Source of the DNA: Pararhizobium sp. A13
GTDB taxonomy: Bacteria; Pseudomonadota; Alphaproteobacteria; Rhizobiales; Rhizobiaceae
DNA length: 64,000 bases
NCBI RefSeq assembly: GCF_040126305.1
Contig: NZ_CP149510.1
Span: forward strand, 1,313,001 to 1,377,000
Direction: 5' to 3'
Of the stretch, positions 41,902-50,277 are shown piece by piece (position 1 is the stretch's first letter; every line of letters begins with the position of its first letter). Under the pieces are notes generated by a model. That model saw only the letters and a program-made list of their open reading frames with translations, was not told where the DNA came from and did no database searches. The position numbers and the translations under genes are program-made.

Positions 41902-42792
41902 ATGCGTCGAATTCGGGCTCAGGACCTGTCCGTCTTTCTGGCGATAGCCCAGCATCGGAGCTTCCGGAAGGCCGCGGTCGATCTCGGCGTGACCGCCTCG
42001 GCGCTTTCCCATGCATTGCGCGCGATCGAGGAGCGGCTGGATGTTCGGCTCGTTAACCGGACCACGCGGGGTGTCGGCCTGACTGAGGCCGGTGAGCGGC
42101 TTTTCGAACGGGTCCGCCCGGCCTTTCTCGACATCGACGCGGCATTGGAAGAGCTGGACACATTCCGCGGCCGACCGTTGGGGAAACTTCGAATCAACGC
42201 ACCTCGCGCCGCCGCAAAGCTCGTGCTGCTGCCGACCGTTGCACGGTTCCTCAGTGAGCATCCCGCAATCGAGGTCGAGATCGTCGTCGACGACGCGCTT
42301 GTCGATATGGTGTCCGGCGGCTTCGACGCGGGCGTCCGGTTCGGCGAGACGATCGCGGCGGACATGATCGCCATTCCGATCGGGCCGCGTCACCGCTTCA
42401 CGGTCGTTGCCTCACCCGATCATTTCGAGCGGCATGCGAAGCCGGTTACGCCTTACGATCTGAAAAATCATCCCTGCATCCGCTACCGGTTTGCCAGTGG
42501 AGCCTTCTACCGCTGGGAGTTCGAACGGGGTGGCCTTGAAGTCGATATGGATGTCCAGGGGCCGCTGACGCTCGGTGATCAGGACATCATGCTGCAGGCT
42601 GCGATGGACGGTGCGGGGCTCGCCTATGTCTTCGAAAGTCAGGCGAGCCGAGCAGTCGCGGAGGGGCGGCTGGTCAGCGTTCTGGAGGACTGGTGCCCCT
42701 ATTATCCAGGCTTTTTCCTCTACTATCCCAGCAGACGGCAGCTGCCCGGGCCGTTGCGCGCCTTCCTGGATTTCGTGAGGGCTAAGCGCTGA
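41902..42792 (+). CDS. LysR family transcriptional regulator
   Basis: A 296-residue LysR-type regulator. The N-terminal winged helix (about 1-62) reads FLAIAQHRSFRKAAVDLGVTASALSHALRAIEERL and LVNRTTRGVGLTEAG, and the effector-binding domain (about 90-294) is of the periplasmic-binding-protein type, with LRINAPRAAAKLVLLPTV and GGFDAGVRFGE. This sequence style belongs to the large group of LysR proteins controlling neighbouring oxidoreductases. It diverges from the SDR gene and shares its promoter region. The effector is unknown. Confidence 0.93.
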   Translation: MRRIRAQDLSVFLAIAQHRSFRKAAVDLGVTASALSHALRAIEERLDVRLVNRTTRGVGLTEAGERLFERVRPAFLDIDAALEELDTFRGRPLGKLRINAPRAAAKLVLLPTVARFLSEHPAIEVEIVVDDALVDMVSGGFDAGVRFGETIAADMIAIPIGPRHRFTVVASPDHFERHAKPVTPYDLKNHPCIRYRFASGAFYRWEFERGGLEVDMDVQGPLTLGDQDIMLQAAMDGAGLAYVFESQASRAVAEGRLVSVLEDWCPYYPGFFLYYPSRRQLPGPLRAFLDFVRAKR

Positions 42793-42803
42793 GCCGACGT
42801 TCG

Positions 42804-43628
42804 TCAGTTCGTGGCCTTGTCTTCCTTGGAGAGCTTCTGCCAAGCGTTCTGCTGCGACATGATCGAGCGCAGATATTTGACATTGGCTTCCGCCTGATCG
42901 GGAGAAAGCTCCTGCCGGGCGATCTGCTCGGCTTCGGCAAAACGTCCCTGCAGTCCGACGGCTAGCGCCAGGTTCTGCCGGACGCTGCTGTCGGCGCCGG
43001 GCTGGCTGACCGCCGATTTCAGATAGGTTTCAGCCGTTTTCAGGTCCTTGTTCAGAAGATAGGACATCCCGAGATTGGAAAGGACCGTCGGCTCGTTCGG
43101 CTGGATGTCGAGCGCCTCGCGATAACGTTGACGCGCTTCGGACGCGCGGCCGAGCTGGTCGAGGATTGCGCCTTCCGCCGATTTCAACTTCCAGTCCGGA
43201 CGGTCCGGCGTCTGGGCGCGGGAAATCGTGTTCAACGCCTGTTCCAGTTGACCCGCAGCAGCTTGCGATTTGCCATAGGCGGCGAGCACTTCGCGGTCTG
43301 TCGGGTAGTTGATCGCCACCTGCTGCATCACCGCCAGGGCCTGCGCATTGCGGCCGGTCATTCTGAGCATATTGGCATAATTCAAGCCTGCATTGCGGTC
43401 CTTGGGATTGCGCTCATAGGCCTCGCCGATGCTCTCCGCCGCTGCTGCAAGTTCCGTCGCGTTCATCGACTGAACCGGCTTGGAGAAATTGGCCGTCGGA
43501 ATGGAGCCGGTCGTCAGCTCCTTCTTTTGCGTCGCACAGCCGGACAGCGCCAGCGCGACGAAGGCCGCCAGAGAGGCGGCTTTCAGAAACCGGTGATGGG
43601 AAAGAGACGAGTGTCCGCGTGACGTCAT
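42804..43628 (-). CDS. tadD: TPR-repeat lipoprotein, TadD-like
   Basis: A 274-residue lipoprotein from ATG 43628, with a lipobox LSGC at Cys31. After a linker containing LTTGSIPTANF come about five tetratricopeptide repeats (for example NAGLNYANMLRMTGRNAQAL, AILDQLGRASEARQRYREAL and TVLSNLGMSYLLNKDLKTAETYL). TadD lipoproteins of this build are needed for Flp pilus secretin assembly in Tad systems. It lies 2 kb from tadC, with the SDR/LysR pair between, and on the other strand. It could also be a general TPR lipoprotein, but the location favours TadD. Confidence 0.82.
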   Translation of the reverse strand: MTSRGHSSLSHHRFLKAASLAAFVALALSGCATQKKELTTGSIPTANFSKPVQSMNATELAAAAESIGEAYERNPKDRNAGLNYANMLRMTGRNAQALAVMQQVAINYPTDREVLAAYGKSQAAAGQLEQALNTISRAQTPDRPDWKLKSAEGAILDQLGRASEARQRYREALDIQPNEPTVLSNLGMSYLLNKDLKTAETYLKSAVSQPGADSSVRQNLALAVGLQGRFAEAEQIARQELSPDQAEANVKYLRSIMSQQNAWQKLSKEDKATN

Positions 43629-43770
43629 TGCCAATGCCCCTTAAGCAATTCGATAGAGCACCGGATGCAATCCCCAACAAATCGGCGCAATCTTCACTCC
43701 AGCAATAATCTGTTAACCCTAACAGAGCGTTAATCGGGTGATTCTGCACCGTGCCTTCTTAAGGATTTCC

Positions 43771-45162
43771 ATGGCCTCCTATCAATTCATCGACCGTCCG
43801 TCGCCGTTCAACACCAGTGCCGGCAAGACCCTGCCGATCTTCGCGGTGACACCGGCCCATATCGATCTCGGCGCAATCGATCCGATCGCGCTCGACTGGG
43901 CACGCAAGGCGGGCTTCAAGGCGGAATCCGGCGCGGTTCTGCTGATCCCCTCGCAAGACGGCCAGCTCGGCGGCGCGCTGTTCGGGCTGGGCGCCAATCC
44001 GTCGGAAGCACCGTTCCTGACCGGCAAGCTGGCGCGCGCGCTGCCAGCCGGAAAATGGCATATCGAGACCGCGCCGCTGACGGCCAACCGCCTGGCGCTC
44101 GGCTACGGCCTCGGCTCTTACCGCTTCGACCGCTACAAGGCTGCGGCGAGCGAAGCGCCGACCTTGATGATCCCGGCCGATGCCGATGCCGCCGATATCA
44201 AGCGCCAGCTTGCGGGTGTTTTCCTCGCCCGCGATCTCATCAACATGCCGACCAACGACATGGGGCCGAATGCGCTGGAGGAGGCCTTCCGGGCGCTCGG
44301 CGAGCACTACAAGGCAAAGGTTTCCGTCGTTTCCGGCGACGATCTGCTGAAGCAGAACTTTCCGCTGATCCACACCGTCGGCCGCGCCAGCGCCGAAGCG
44401 CCGCGGCTGCTGGAAATGCGTTGGGGCAAGAAGGGGCATCGCAAGGTGACGCTGGTCGGCAAGGGCGTTTGCTTCGACACGGGTGGCCTCGACATCAAGC
44501 CGGCGGCCTCAATGCTTCTGATGAAGAAGGACATGGGCGGTGCTGCCAATGTCATGGGCTTGGCGCTGATGATCATGGATGCGAAGCTCAAGGTCGATCT
44601 CAGGGTGCTCGTGCCCGTCGTCGAAAACTCGATCTCCGCCAATGCCTTCCGGCCGGGCGATATCTATCGCAGCCGCAAGGGCCTGACGGTGCAGATCGAC
44701 AACACCGACGCCGAAGGTCGCCTGATCCTTGCCGATGCGCTCGCCTATGCGGACGAGGAGGAAGCCGATCTCATCATCGACATGGCGACGCTGACCGGCG
44801 CCGCCCGCGTCGCGCTTGGCCCGGACCTGCCGCCCTTCTACACCGACGACGAGGATCTGGCCCATGATCTGACCGAAGCGAGCCTCACGGTCGACGATCC
44901 GCTCTGGCGCATGCCGCTCTACAAGGGTTACGAGAAGGACATCTCAGCCCGCATCGCCGATCTCACCAATGCGCCGTCGGGCGGCATGGCCGGATCGATC
45001 ACTGCGGCGCTCTTTCTCAAGCGCTTCGTGACCAACAGCAAGAGCTGGGCCCATTTCGACATCTTCGGCTGGGCCCCGACCGAACGCCCGCACTCGCCGC
45101 TTGGCGGCGAGGCGCAGGCGATCCGCGCGCTGTATCATCTGATCGCGAAGGGGAAGAAGTAG
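43771..45162 (+). CDS. M17 family leucyl aminopeptidase
   Basis: A 463-residue cytosolic aminopeptidase with two catalytic metal ions, read from ATG 43771 with AAGGA upstream. The C-terminal peptidase domain has GKGVCFDTGGLDIKPA (metal-binding Asp and lysine), MKKDMGGAANV and the family signature NTDAEGRL. The N-terminal domain differs from E. coli PepA, and the total length is slightly shorter, so it is a PepA/PepB-like relative rather than a clear orthologue. It converges with dnaA across a palindromic repeat. Confidence 0.92.
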   Translation: MASYQFIDRPSPFNTSAGKTLPIFAVTPAHIDLGAIDPIALDWARKAGFKAESGAVLLIPSQDGQLGGALFGLGANPSEAPFLTGKLARALPAGKWHIETAPLTANRLALGYGLGSYRFDRYKAAASEAPTLMIPADADAADIKRQLAGVFLARDLINMPTNDMGPNALEEAFRALGEHYKAKVSVVSGDDLLKQNFPLIHTVGRASAEAPRLLEMRWGKKGHRKVTLVGKGVCFDTGGLDIKPAASMLLMKKDMGGAANVMGLALMIMDAKLKVDLRVLVPVVENSISANAFRPGDIYRSRKGLTVQIDNTDAEGRLILADALAYADEEEADLIIDMATLTGAARVALGPDLPPFYTDDEDLAHDLTEASLTVDDPLWRMPLYKGYEKDISARIADLTNAPSGGMAGSITAALFLKRFVTNSKSWAHFDIFGWAPTERPHSPLGGEAQAIRALYHLIAKGKK

Positions 45163-45175
45163 GTCGTTCGCTTGC

Positions 45176-45315
45176 GGAGGGCTTCCCCCCTCTGTCACCT
45201 CAAGGGGGGAGATCGTTCGTGCCGCTCATAAGCGCAAGTAAGGGGCGCACGATAGTCGCTGTCAATCTCCCCCTTGAGGGGGAGATGTCCCGGAGGGACA
45301 GGGGGGTAAACCCTC
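45176..45315. repeat. Rhizobial intergenic palindromic repeat, two inverted copies
   Basis: Two degenerate copies of one element face each other between the converging aminopeptidase and dnaA genes. The left (45176-45213) reads GGAGGGCTTCCCCCCTCTGT then CTCAAGGGGGGAGATCG. The right, on the opposite strand (45315-45254), reads GAGGGTTTACCCCCCTGTCC, a GTCCCTCCGGGAC hairpin, then CTCCCCCTCAAGGGGGAGAT. Each copy is itself palindromic around CTCCCCCT/AGGGGGAG. Elements of this composition are scattered between genes of Rhizobiaceae. It may end transcription from both sides. Confidence 0.75.
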
Positions 45316-45339
45316 TTCAGATGAGGACCCGATGGTCCA

Positions 45340-46896
45340 CTACTCGTTGATCAGCCGCTTCAAGAGCTCGATCTCGTGGCTGAGCTTCGTGTCGCCGGAA
45401 ATCAGGTCTTCGATCTTGCGCACGGCGTGCAGCACCGTCGTATGGTCGCGCCCGCCAAAACGGCGGCCGATTTCCGGGAAGGAGCGGGGAGTGAGCGTCT
45501 TGGCCAGATACATGGCGATCTGGCGCGGCTTGACGATGACCCGCGTGCGGCGGTTGGAGACCAGTTCCTGCCGCGACACATTGTAGTGCTTGGCGACGAC
45601 GCGCTGGATGTCCTCGATGCGAACCCGGCGCGGCTCGCCGGCATTGACCAGATGGCCGAGCAGCTCATCAACGCGCTCGATCGACAGCTGCGGCTCGAAG
45701 CTGCGGCGGAAGAGCAGCTGGTTGAAGGCGCCTTCCAGCTCGCGGCCGCTCGCCGTGATATTGCGGGCGACGTGACTCAGGATATCGGCCGGGATATCCA
45801 GCGAGGCATCGTCCTGCCGGGCGACCTCGAGGCGGCGCTTGAGAATTTCGAGGCGCATCTCGTAGTCAGGGCCGTCCATTTCGATGGCAACGCCACCCTG
45901 CAGCCGCGAGCGAACGCGCGGATCGAGCGATTCCAGTTCCCACGGCGCCCGGTCGGCAGCAACGACGACCTGCTTGGCGCTGTCGAGCAGCATGTTGAGA
46001 AGATGGCAGAATTCATGCTGGATCGACTTGCCCTGCAGGAACTGCATGTCGTCGATCACCAGAAGATCGATGTTGCGCAGCGTTTCCTTGAGCGAGAGCG
46101 CGTCATTGTCGCGGATCGCGGTTGCAAAGCGCCACATGAAATACTCGGCCGTCAGGTAGACGACGCGCGGTACGCGCGGGCTCTGGATCGCCGCCGTGGC
46201 GATTGCCTGCAACAGATGCGTCTTGCCAAGACCGACCGTCGAATGGACGAACAGCGGGTTGAAACGCACGGCACCGGCGCCGGCCTCGGCGATCGTCTTT
46301 GCAGCGGCAAGGGCGACGCGGTTCGAGGAGCCCTCGACGAAGCTTTCGAAGGTGTAGCGTGGATCGAGCGGCGAACCGAACAACGGTCCCGCGACCGGCT
46401 GCTGCTTCTGAAGAGTGCTGACCGTGGCTGCGGCATGATGGGCAAGCGGCTGCGCCGATGCCCGGCGCGCAGTTGCCGGTGCGACTGTGTCGGTGTGGTT
46501 TGCCTGCGGGGCATCCTCGTGAAGGCCGGGCCGCGCGCCGCGTGTGGCACTGCGCACCAGGATTTCCACCTTCAGGATCTCCGCATCCTCCTGCTGGAAG
46601 AGGTTGGTGATCAAGTCGAGATAGCGGTTGTTGATCCAGGATTTCAGAAAGGTCGTCGGTACAGATAGCCGCACGACGCTCTTTGAGACGGAGTGCAGTT
46701 TCAACCGGCCGAACCAACTGGCAAAAACATCGGCGCCCACCTGGGCTTTCAAGCGCGCACTGACCCGCTCGAAAAGCGCGCTATGGCCCATCTCGCCTTT
46801 TTCCGCTGCCGCACCGCCAGACGGGTTTGCCGCGATCTGACGTCCATTCTCCCCGTTTTCGAATACAATCGCCGCCGTCACCGAATTACTTAGCAT
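45340..46896 (-). CDS. dnaA: Chromosomal replication initiator DnaA
   Basis: About 518 residues from ATG 46896 ([15 protein letters not shown]), which has GGAAGGCGG upstream; an ATG at 46917 in the same frame has no good ribosome site. Domain I ([22 protein letters not shown]) is followed by a long Ala/Pro/Gln-rich linker, the AAA+ domain with Walker [11 protein letters not shown], Walker [13 protein letters not shown], the arginine finger region [11 protein letters not shown], and domain IV with the DNA-binding signature [15 protein letters not shown]. It initiates replication by opening the origin. No DnaA-box cluster is visible next to it, so the origin is probably elsewhere, as in other rhizobia. 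Confidence 0.97.
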   Translation of the reverse strand: MLSNSVTAAIVFENGENGRQIAANPSGGAAAEKGEMGHSALFERVSARLKAQVGADVFASWFGRLKLHSVSKSVVRLSVPTTFLKSWINNRYLDLITNLFQQEDAEILKVEILVRSATRGARPGLHEDAPQANHTDTVAPATARRASAQPLAHHAAATVSTLQKQQPVAGPLFGSPLDPRYTFESFVEGSSNRVALAAAKTIAEAGAGAVRFNPLFVHSTVGLGKTHLLQAIATAAIQSPRVPRVVYLTAEYFMWRFATAIRDNDALSLKETLRNIDLLVIDDMQFLQGKSIQHEFCHLLNMLLDSAKQVVVAADRAPWELESLDPRVRSRLQGGVAIEMDGPDYEMRLEILKRRLEVARQDDASLDIPADILSHVARNITASGRELEGAFNQLLFRRSFEPQLSIERVDELLGHLVNAGEPRRVRIEDIQRVVAKHYNVSRQELVSNRRTRVIVKPRQIAMYLAKTLTPRSFPEIGRRFGGRDHTTVLHAVRKIEDLISGDTKLSHEIELLKRLINE

Positions 46897-47842
46897 ATTG
46901 CCGCCTTCCAATATCATTCCGCGACGCCGTCATTGCTGCCGGCGTCAGCCTTTATGTTTGTCGTGAACGGCCCTTGTTCAAAGGCATGCCGCCCAATTCA
47001 AACGCTCTCCGTGCCAAAAGAGGAATCCTCATCTTCCTCTTTTGGTCCGGTTTCCGTGCAAATCCGTTTGGCCTAAAGGCAAAACGCATGTCCCGCTTGC
47101 ACGGGTTCATTCCAGTGTCCGGTGCCGGCCCTCGTGTAAATGCCGGTTCCGTTCAGTCCCTCGTCCCTCGACCGGCCTTTCCCGACCCTCGTTACAAAAA
47201 GGGCAGGCCAGTTGCTGCGAATGCGTCCTCGTCCGCATTGCGGCCACCATCTCTGCGCAGCACGGTAAAGCCGTCGCTGACGCATGATCGGGTGTCTCGA
47301 GGTTGTACCCACGTTTACAATCATAGATAGCAAAGTGTCATTCCGAGCAAACATGTTGCGCGGCTGAAAACACCCTGTACTGATTGATGGAACGTTGTGG
47401 AACCACCCCGTTACAGAAGGTTCAAGTGAAACTGCGCAGCCCGTTGAAAGGCCGCCTTTTCATCTTGTCTACAGGTATCCCCCGCGCCTTCTGTGGGAGG
47501 CATTTAGGCAGGATCGTGACACAAGATCAATCGTGATTTTTACGGTTCGGTAAGAGCTGGGCGTTGACTCTCATAGCGTGTCCTGCATCGGCCAGAAGCC
47601 TGCGCAAGAGAATCGCTTTTGAATCAAGGGCTTTGATTTTTGGCCCGGAAGTTAGCTGGCGAAAAACAAAAAAAATAAAAAATATCTTGACTCGCCACGC
47701 GCCTTAACGGGCCTTGGGTGGACCGGCATGTGTCCGAGCATCCTCGCGCAAATGACTGATTTTATTAAAAAAAATATGTCATTGTGCTGACATGTTGTCT
47801 TGCTCAAGGATTGGGCATCGACGGGCGGTCAGTGCGAATCGG
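46897..47842. other. Long non-coding stretch between dnaA and rpsT
   Basis: About 950 bases without a convincing gene; the longest plus-strand frame (46827-47330) lacks a ribosome site and overlaps the dnaA start. I found no TTWTNCACA boxes. Visible structure: a perfect 12-pair hairpin CCAAAAGAGGAA / TTCCTCTTTTGG at 47014-47045, in the presumed dnaA leader; an A-rich tract at 47658-47690; and an inverted repeat ATGTCA-N6-TGACAT at 47776-47793. The dnaA promoter (minus strand) must be here. Confidence 0.6.
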
Positions 47843-47867
47843 AAAAGCCCAGTCGCAAGACCGGGCT
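47843..47867 (-). terminator. Rho-independent terminator after rpsT
   Basis: On the minus strand AGCCCGGTC (47867-47859), loop TTGC, GACTGGGCT (47854-47847 region) then TTTTCC. One C/A mismatch in a nine-pair stem. It lies 31 bases after the rpsT stop. Confidence 0.78.
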
Positions 47868-47897
47868 AAATCGTTGATGAAATTTTAGTAAGCCGGC

Positions 47898-48164
47898 TTA
47901 GGCCGAAAGCGACTTTACGCGGTTCGCGAGACGCGACACCTTGCGCGATGCCGTATTGGCATGCAGCACGCCCTTCGTGGCGGCGCGCATCAGTTCCGGC
48001 TGGGCTGCCTTCAGGGCTGCCTGGGCAAGAGCCTGGTCGCCGGAAGCAATGGCTTCTTCGACCTTGCGGATGAAACCGCGAACGCGCGAACGGCGGGACT
48101 TGTTGACTTCCGTGCGGCGGGCGATCTTGCGGGTCGCTTTTTTCGCCGAAGTTGTATTAGCCAT
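47898..48164 (-). CDS. rpsT: 30S ribosomal protein S20
   Basis: An 88-residue, strongly basic protein from ATG 48164 ([26 protein letters not shown]) with GAGAGA upstream. It has the S20 helices with [19 protein letters not shown] and [22 protein letters not shown], and binds 16S rRNA in the body of the small subunit. The frame extends to 48191 but the ANTTSAKK start is conserved. It has its own terminator and lies upstream of dnaA in the same direction, 1 kb away, a common order in Rhizobiales. Confidence 0.97.
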   Translation of the reverse strand: MANTTSAKKATRKIARRTEVNKSRRSRVRGFIRKVEEAIASGDQALAQAALKAAQPELMRAATKGVLHANTASRKVSRLANRVKSLSA

Positions 48165-48368
48165 TTGGTGTCTCTCTTCGAAATCTGACAAAAACTCCCA
48201 ATTCGCCGTGCCGGGTCACTGCGACCTGTCGTCCAAGCAATTCGGGAGCAATATCGGAAAACCTTGGAGCGGCTTTCCAAACTGAGGGCGGCATATAACC
48301 CTAAACACCGCCTCAGTCAACGCGCTATTTTTGAAAACGCGGCCGCAGGGCTGAGACCACTGGCGCCG

Positions 48369-49259
48369 CTACTTCTGGCATTTCGGGCAATGGAATGTCG
48401 AGCGTCCGGCCTGGACGACACGCGCAACGGTTCCGCTGCAACCTGGTGTCCGGCAAGGCTCGCCCTCGCGATCATAAACCGAGAAGGAGTGCTGGAAGTA
48501 GCCGAGCGTACCGTCCGTCTGGATATGGTCGCGCAACGACGAGCCGCCGGCTGCGATCGCATCGGCGACCACGGCACGGATTGCCTCGGTGAGGAGCACA
48601 AGCGCCTTCTTCGGTTTTCCCCTGGAATCGACCAGCGTGCCGGCGGCCCTCATCGGGGAGAGACCGGAGCGCCACAGCGCCTCACAGACATAGATATTGC
48701 CGAGACCGGCAATATTCTTCTGGTCGAGCAGCGCCGATTTGAGCGGCTGCGCCTTGCCGGCAAAGCGCGCGGCGAGATAGGCGGCGTCGAGCACGTTGCC
48801 GGTCGGCTCCTCGCCAAGATCGCGGAAAAAGACGTGGCTTGCGAGCGTGTCGCGCTTGGTGACGTCCATGAAGCCGAAGCGGCGCGGGTCGTTATAGATC
48901 ACGCGGGCTGGCCCCTTGGTGCTCACAAGATGAAAGACAACATGGTCGTGCTTCTCATCCTTGCCGCGCGGATGATGAAAATCGCCTGGCGTCTGGGACG
49001 CCGCACCTTCCTCGACGCGAAAGGAGCCGGACATGCCGAGATGCGCAATGATGACATCCCCGCCCTCCAGGTCTATCAGGAGATATTTCGCCCGCCGCCC
49101 GAGCGACAGGATGCGCCGGCCGGAAACGAGCGTGGAGAAATCGGCCGGGAAAGGAAAGCGCAGGTCGGGCCGACGCAGCTCCGCCCGCACCAAGAGCGCG
49201 CCTTCCATGGCCGGCGTCAGTCCCCGCCTAACGGTTTCCACCTCGGGAAGTTCCGGCAT
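48369..49259 (-). CDS. mutM: Formamidopyrimidine-DNA glycosylase
   Basis: A 296-residue DNA repair enzyme that removes 8-oxoguanine and formamidopyrimidines. The true start is ATG 49259, giving the invariant [14 protein letters not shown], in which Pro1 is the nucleophile after removal of Met; AAGGAG lies seven bases upstream. The C-terminal helix-two-turn-helix ([19 protein letters not shown]) and the zinc finger (CRTPGCSG, then FHCPKCQK) are complete. It diverges from ubiE and lies upstream of rpsT, separated by about 200 bases. Confidence 0.97.
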   Translation of the reverse strand: MPELPEVETVRRGLTPAMEGALLVRAELRRPDLRFPFPADFSTLVSGRRILSLGRRAKYLLIDLEGGDVIIAHLGMSGSFRVEEGAASQTPGDFHHPRGKDEKHDHVVFHLVSTKGPARVIYNDPRRFGFMDVTKRDTLASHVFFRDLGEEPTGNVLDAAYLAARFAGKAQPLKSALLDQKNIAGLGNIYVCEALWRSGLSPMRAAGTLVDSRGKPKKALVLLTEAIRAVVADAIAAGGSSLRDHIQTDGTLGYFQHSFSVYDREGEPCRTPGCSGTVARVVQAGRSTFHCPKCQK

Positions 49260-49438
49260 CAATATCTCCTTCACGCCAAATGAATGAACTTATTTGGCAA
49301 TTCCAATCGCCGCGTACATATCCTATAGCAGGCCGGCAAGGGCTGGAATGCCGCAGGCAGGCGTCTCTTGGAGAGATAGCGTGGATCAAGCGAATTCGCT
49401 ATGGTCGGCGCAACAGTGATGGAACGGAGTATTTCGGA

Positions 49439-50215
49439 ATGACAGGTGAGCGCACGTCTGCCGATGGCGGCATGGAAACCTCCTACGGTTTTCGCCAGGT
49501 TGGCCAGGGCGAGAAGCAGGCGCTCGTCAACGATGTGTTCCACAAGGTCGCCAAGCGCTACGACATCATGAACGACGTCATGTCCATGGGGCTGCACCGG
49601 GCCTGGAAGGATGCGATGATCTCGGCGCTCAATCCGCGCAGTTCCGAGGACTACAAGGTTCTCGACGTGGCCGGCGGCACCGGCGATATCGCCTTCCGCA
49701 TCGTCGAGGCCTCAGACCGCAAGGCGCATGCAACCGTGCTCGACATCAACGGCTCGATGCTCTCCGTTGGCGCCGAGCGCGCCGAAAAGAAGGGGCTGAC
49801 GCCCAACCTCACCTTCGTCGAGGCCAATGCCGAGGAACTGCCCTTCGAGGCCAATTGCTTCGACGCCTATACGATCGCCTTTGGCATCCGCAACGTGCCG
49901 CGCATCGATGTCGCCCTGTCGGAGGCCTATCGCGTGCTGAAGCGCGGCGGCCGGCTGCTGGTTCTGGAGTTCTCCGAGGTCGATATGCCGCTGCTCGACA
50001 AGGTCTACGACACCTGGTCGTTCAACGCGATCCCGAAATTCGGCAAGATGGTCACCGGCGACGCCGAGCCCTACCAGTATCTGGTGGAATCGATCCGCAA
50101 GTTTCCAAACCAGCGGGATTTCGCCGCCATGATCACCAAGGCCGGCTTCTCCCGCGTCAATTTCACCAATTACACCGGCGGTATCGCCGCGCTGCATTCC
50201 GCCTGGAAGATCTGA
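49439..50215 (+). CDS. ubiE: Ubiquinone/menaquinone biosynthesis C-methyltransferase
   Basis: A 258-residue SAM-dependent enzyme that methylates carbon 2 of the ubiquinone precursor. The start is ATG 49439, with GGAG upstream. UbiE signatures are [21 protein letters not shown] near the N-terminus, the SAM-binding loop [22 protein letters not shown] and [16 protein letters not shown] near the C-terminus. It is the first gene of a ubiE-ubiB pair. The gap of 62 bases before ubiB holds no gene. Confidence 0.96.
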   Translation: MTGERTSADGGMETSYGFRQVGQGEKQALVNDVFHKVAKRYDIMNDVMSMGLHRAWKDAMISALNPRSSEDYKVLDVAGGTGDIAFRIVEASDRKAHATVLDINGSMLSVGAERAEKKGLTPNLTFVEANAEELPFEANCFDAYTIAFGIRNVPRIDVALSEAYRVLKRGGRLLVLEFSEVDMPLLDKVYDTWSFNAIPKFGKMVTGDAEPYQYLVESIRKFPNQRDFAAMITKAGFSRVNFTNYTGGIAALHSAWKI

Positions 50216-50277
50216 CGCATGATGGCCACCTTCGTGAAGCGCGCTGAGCGCCTCGCCCTGCGCAACGGCAAGGCATC

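Noticed and set aside
46827..47330. A 167-codon plus-strand frame across the dnaA upstream region
   Set aside because: It overlaps the dnaA start, lacks a ribosome site and has a Pro/Arg/Ser-rich product with no recognisable pattern.
47388..47411. EcfG promoter upstream of dnaA (GGAAC followed by CGTT)
   Set aside because: The spacer is 15 bases and the orientation faces away from dnaA, so it does not meet the consensus.
46897..47897. Replication origin next to dnaA
   Set aside because: No cluster of DnaA boxes (TTWTNCACA) was found in the region, and in rhizobia the origin is usually away from dnaA.
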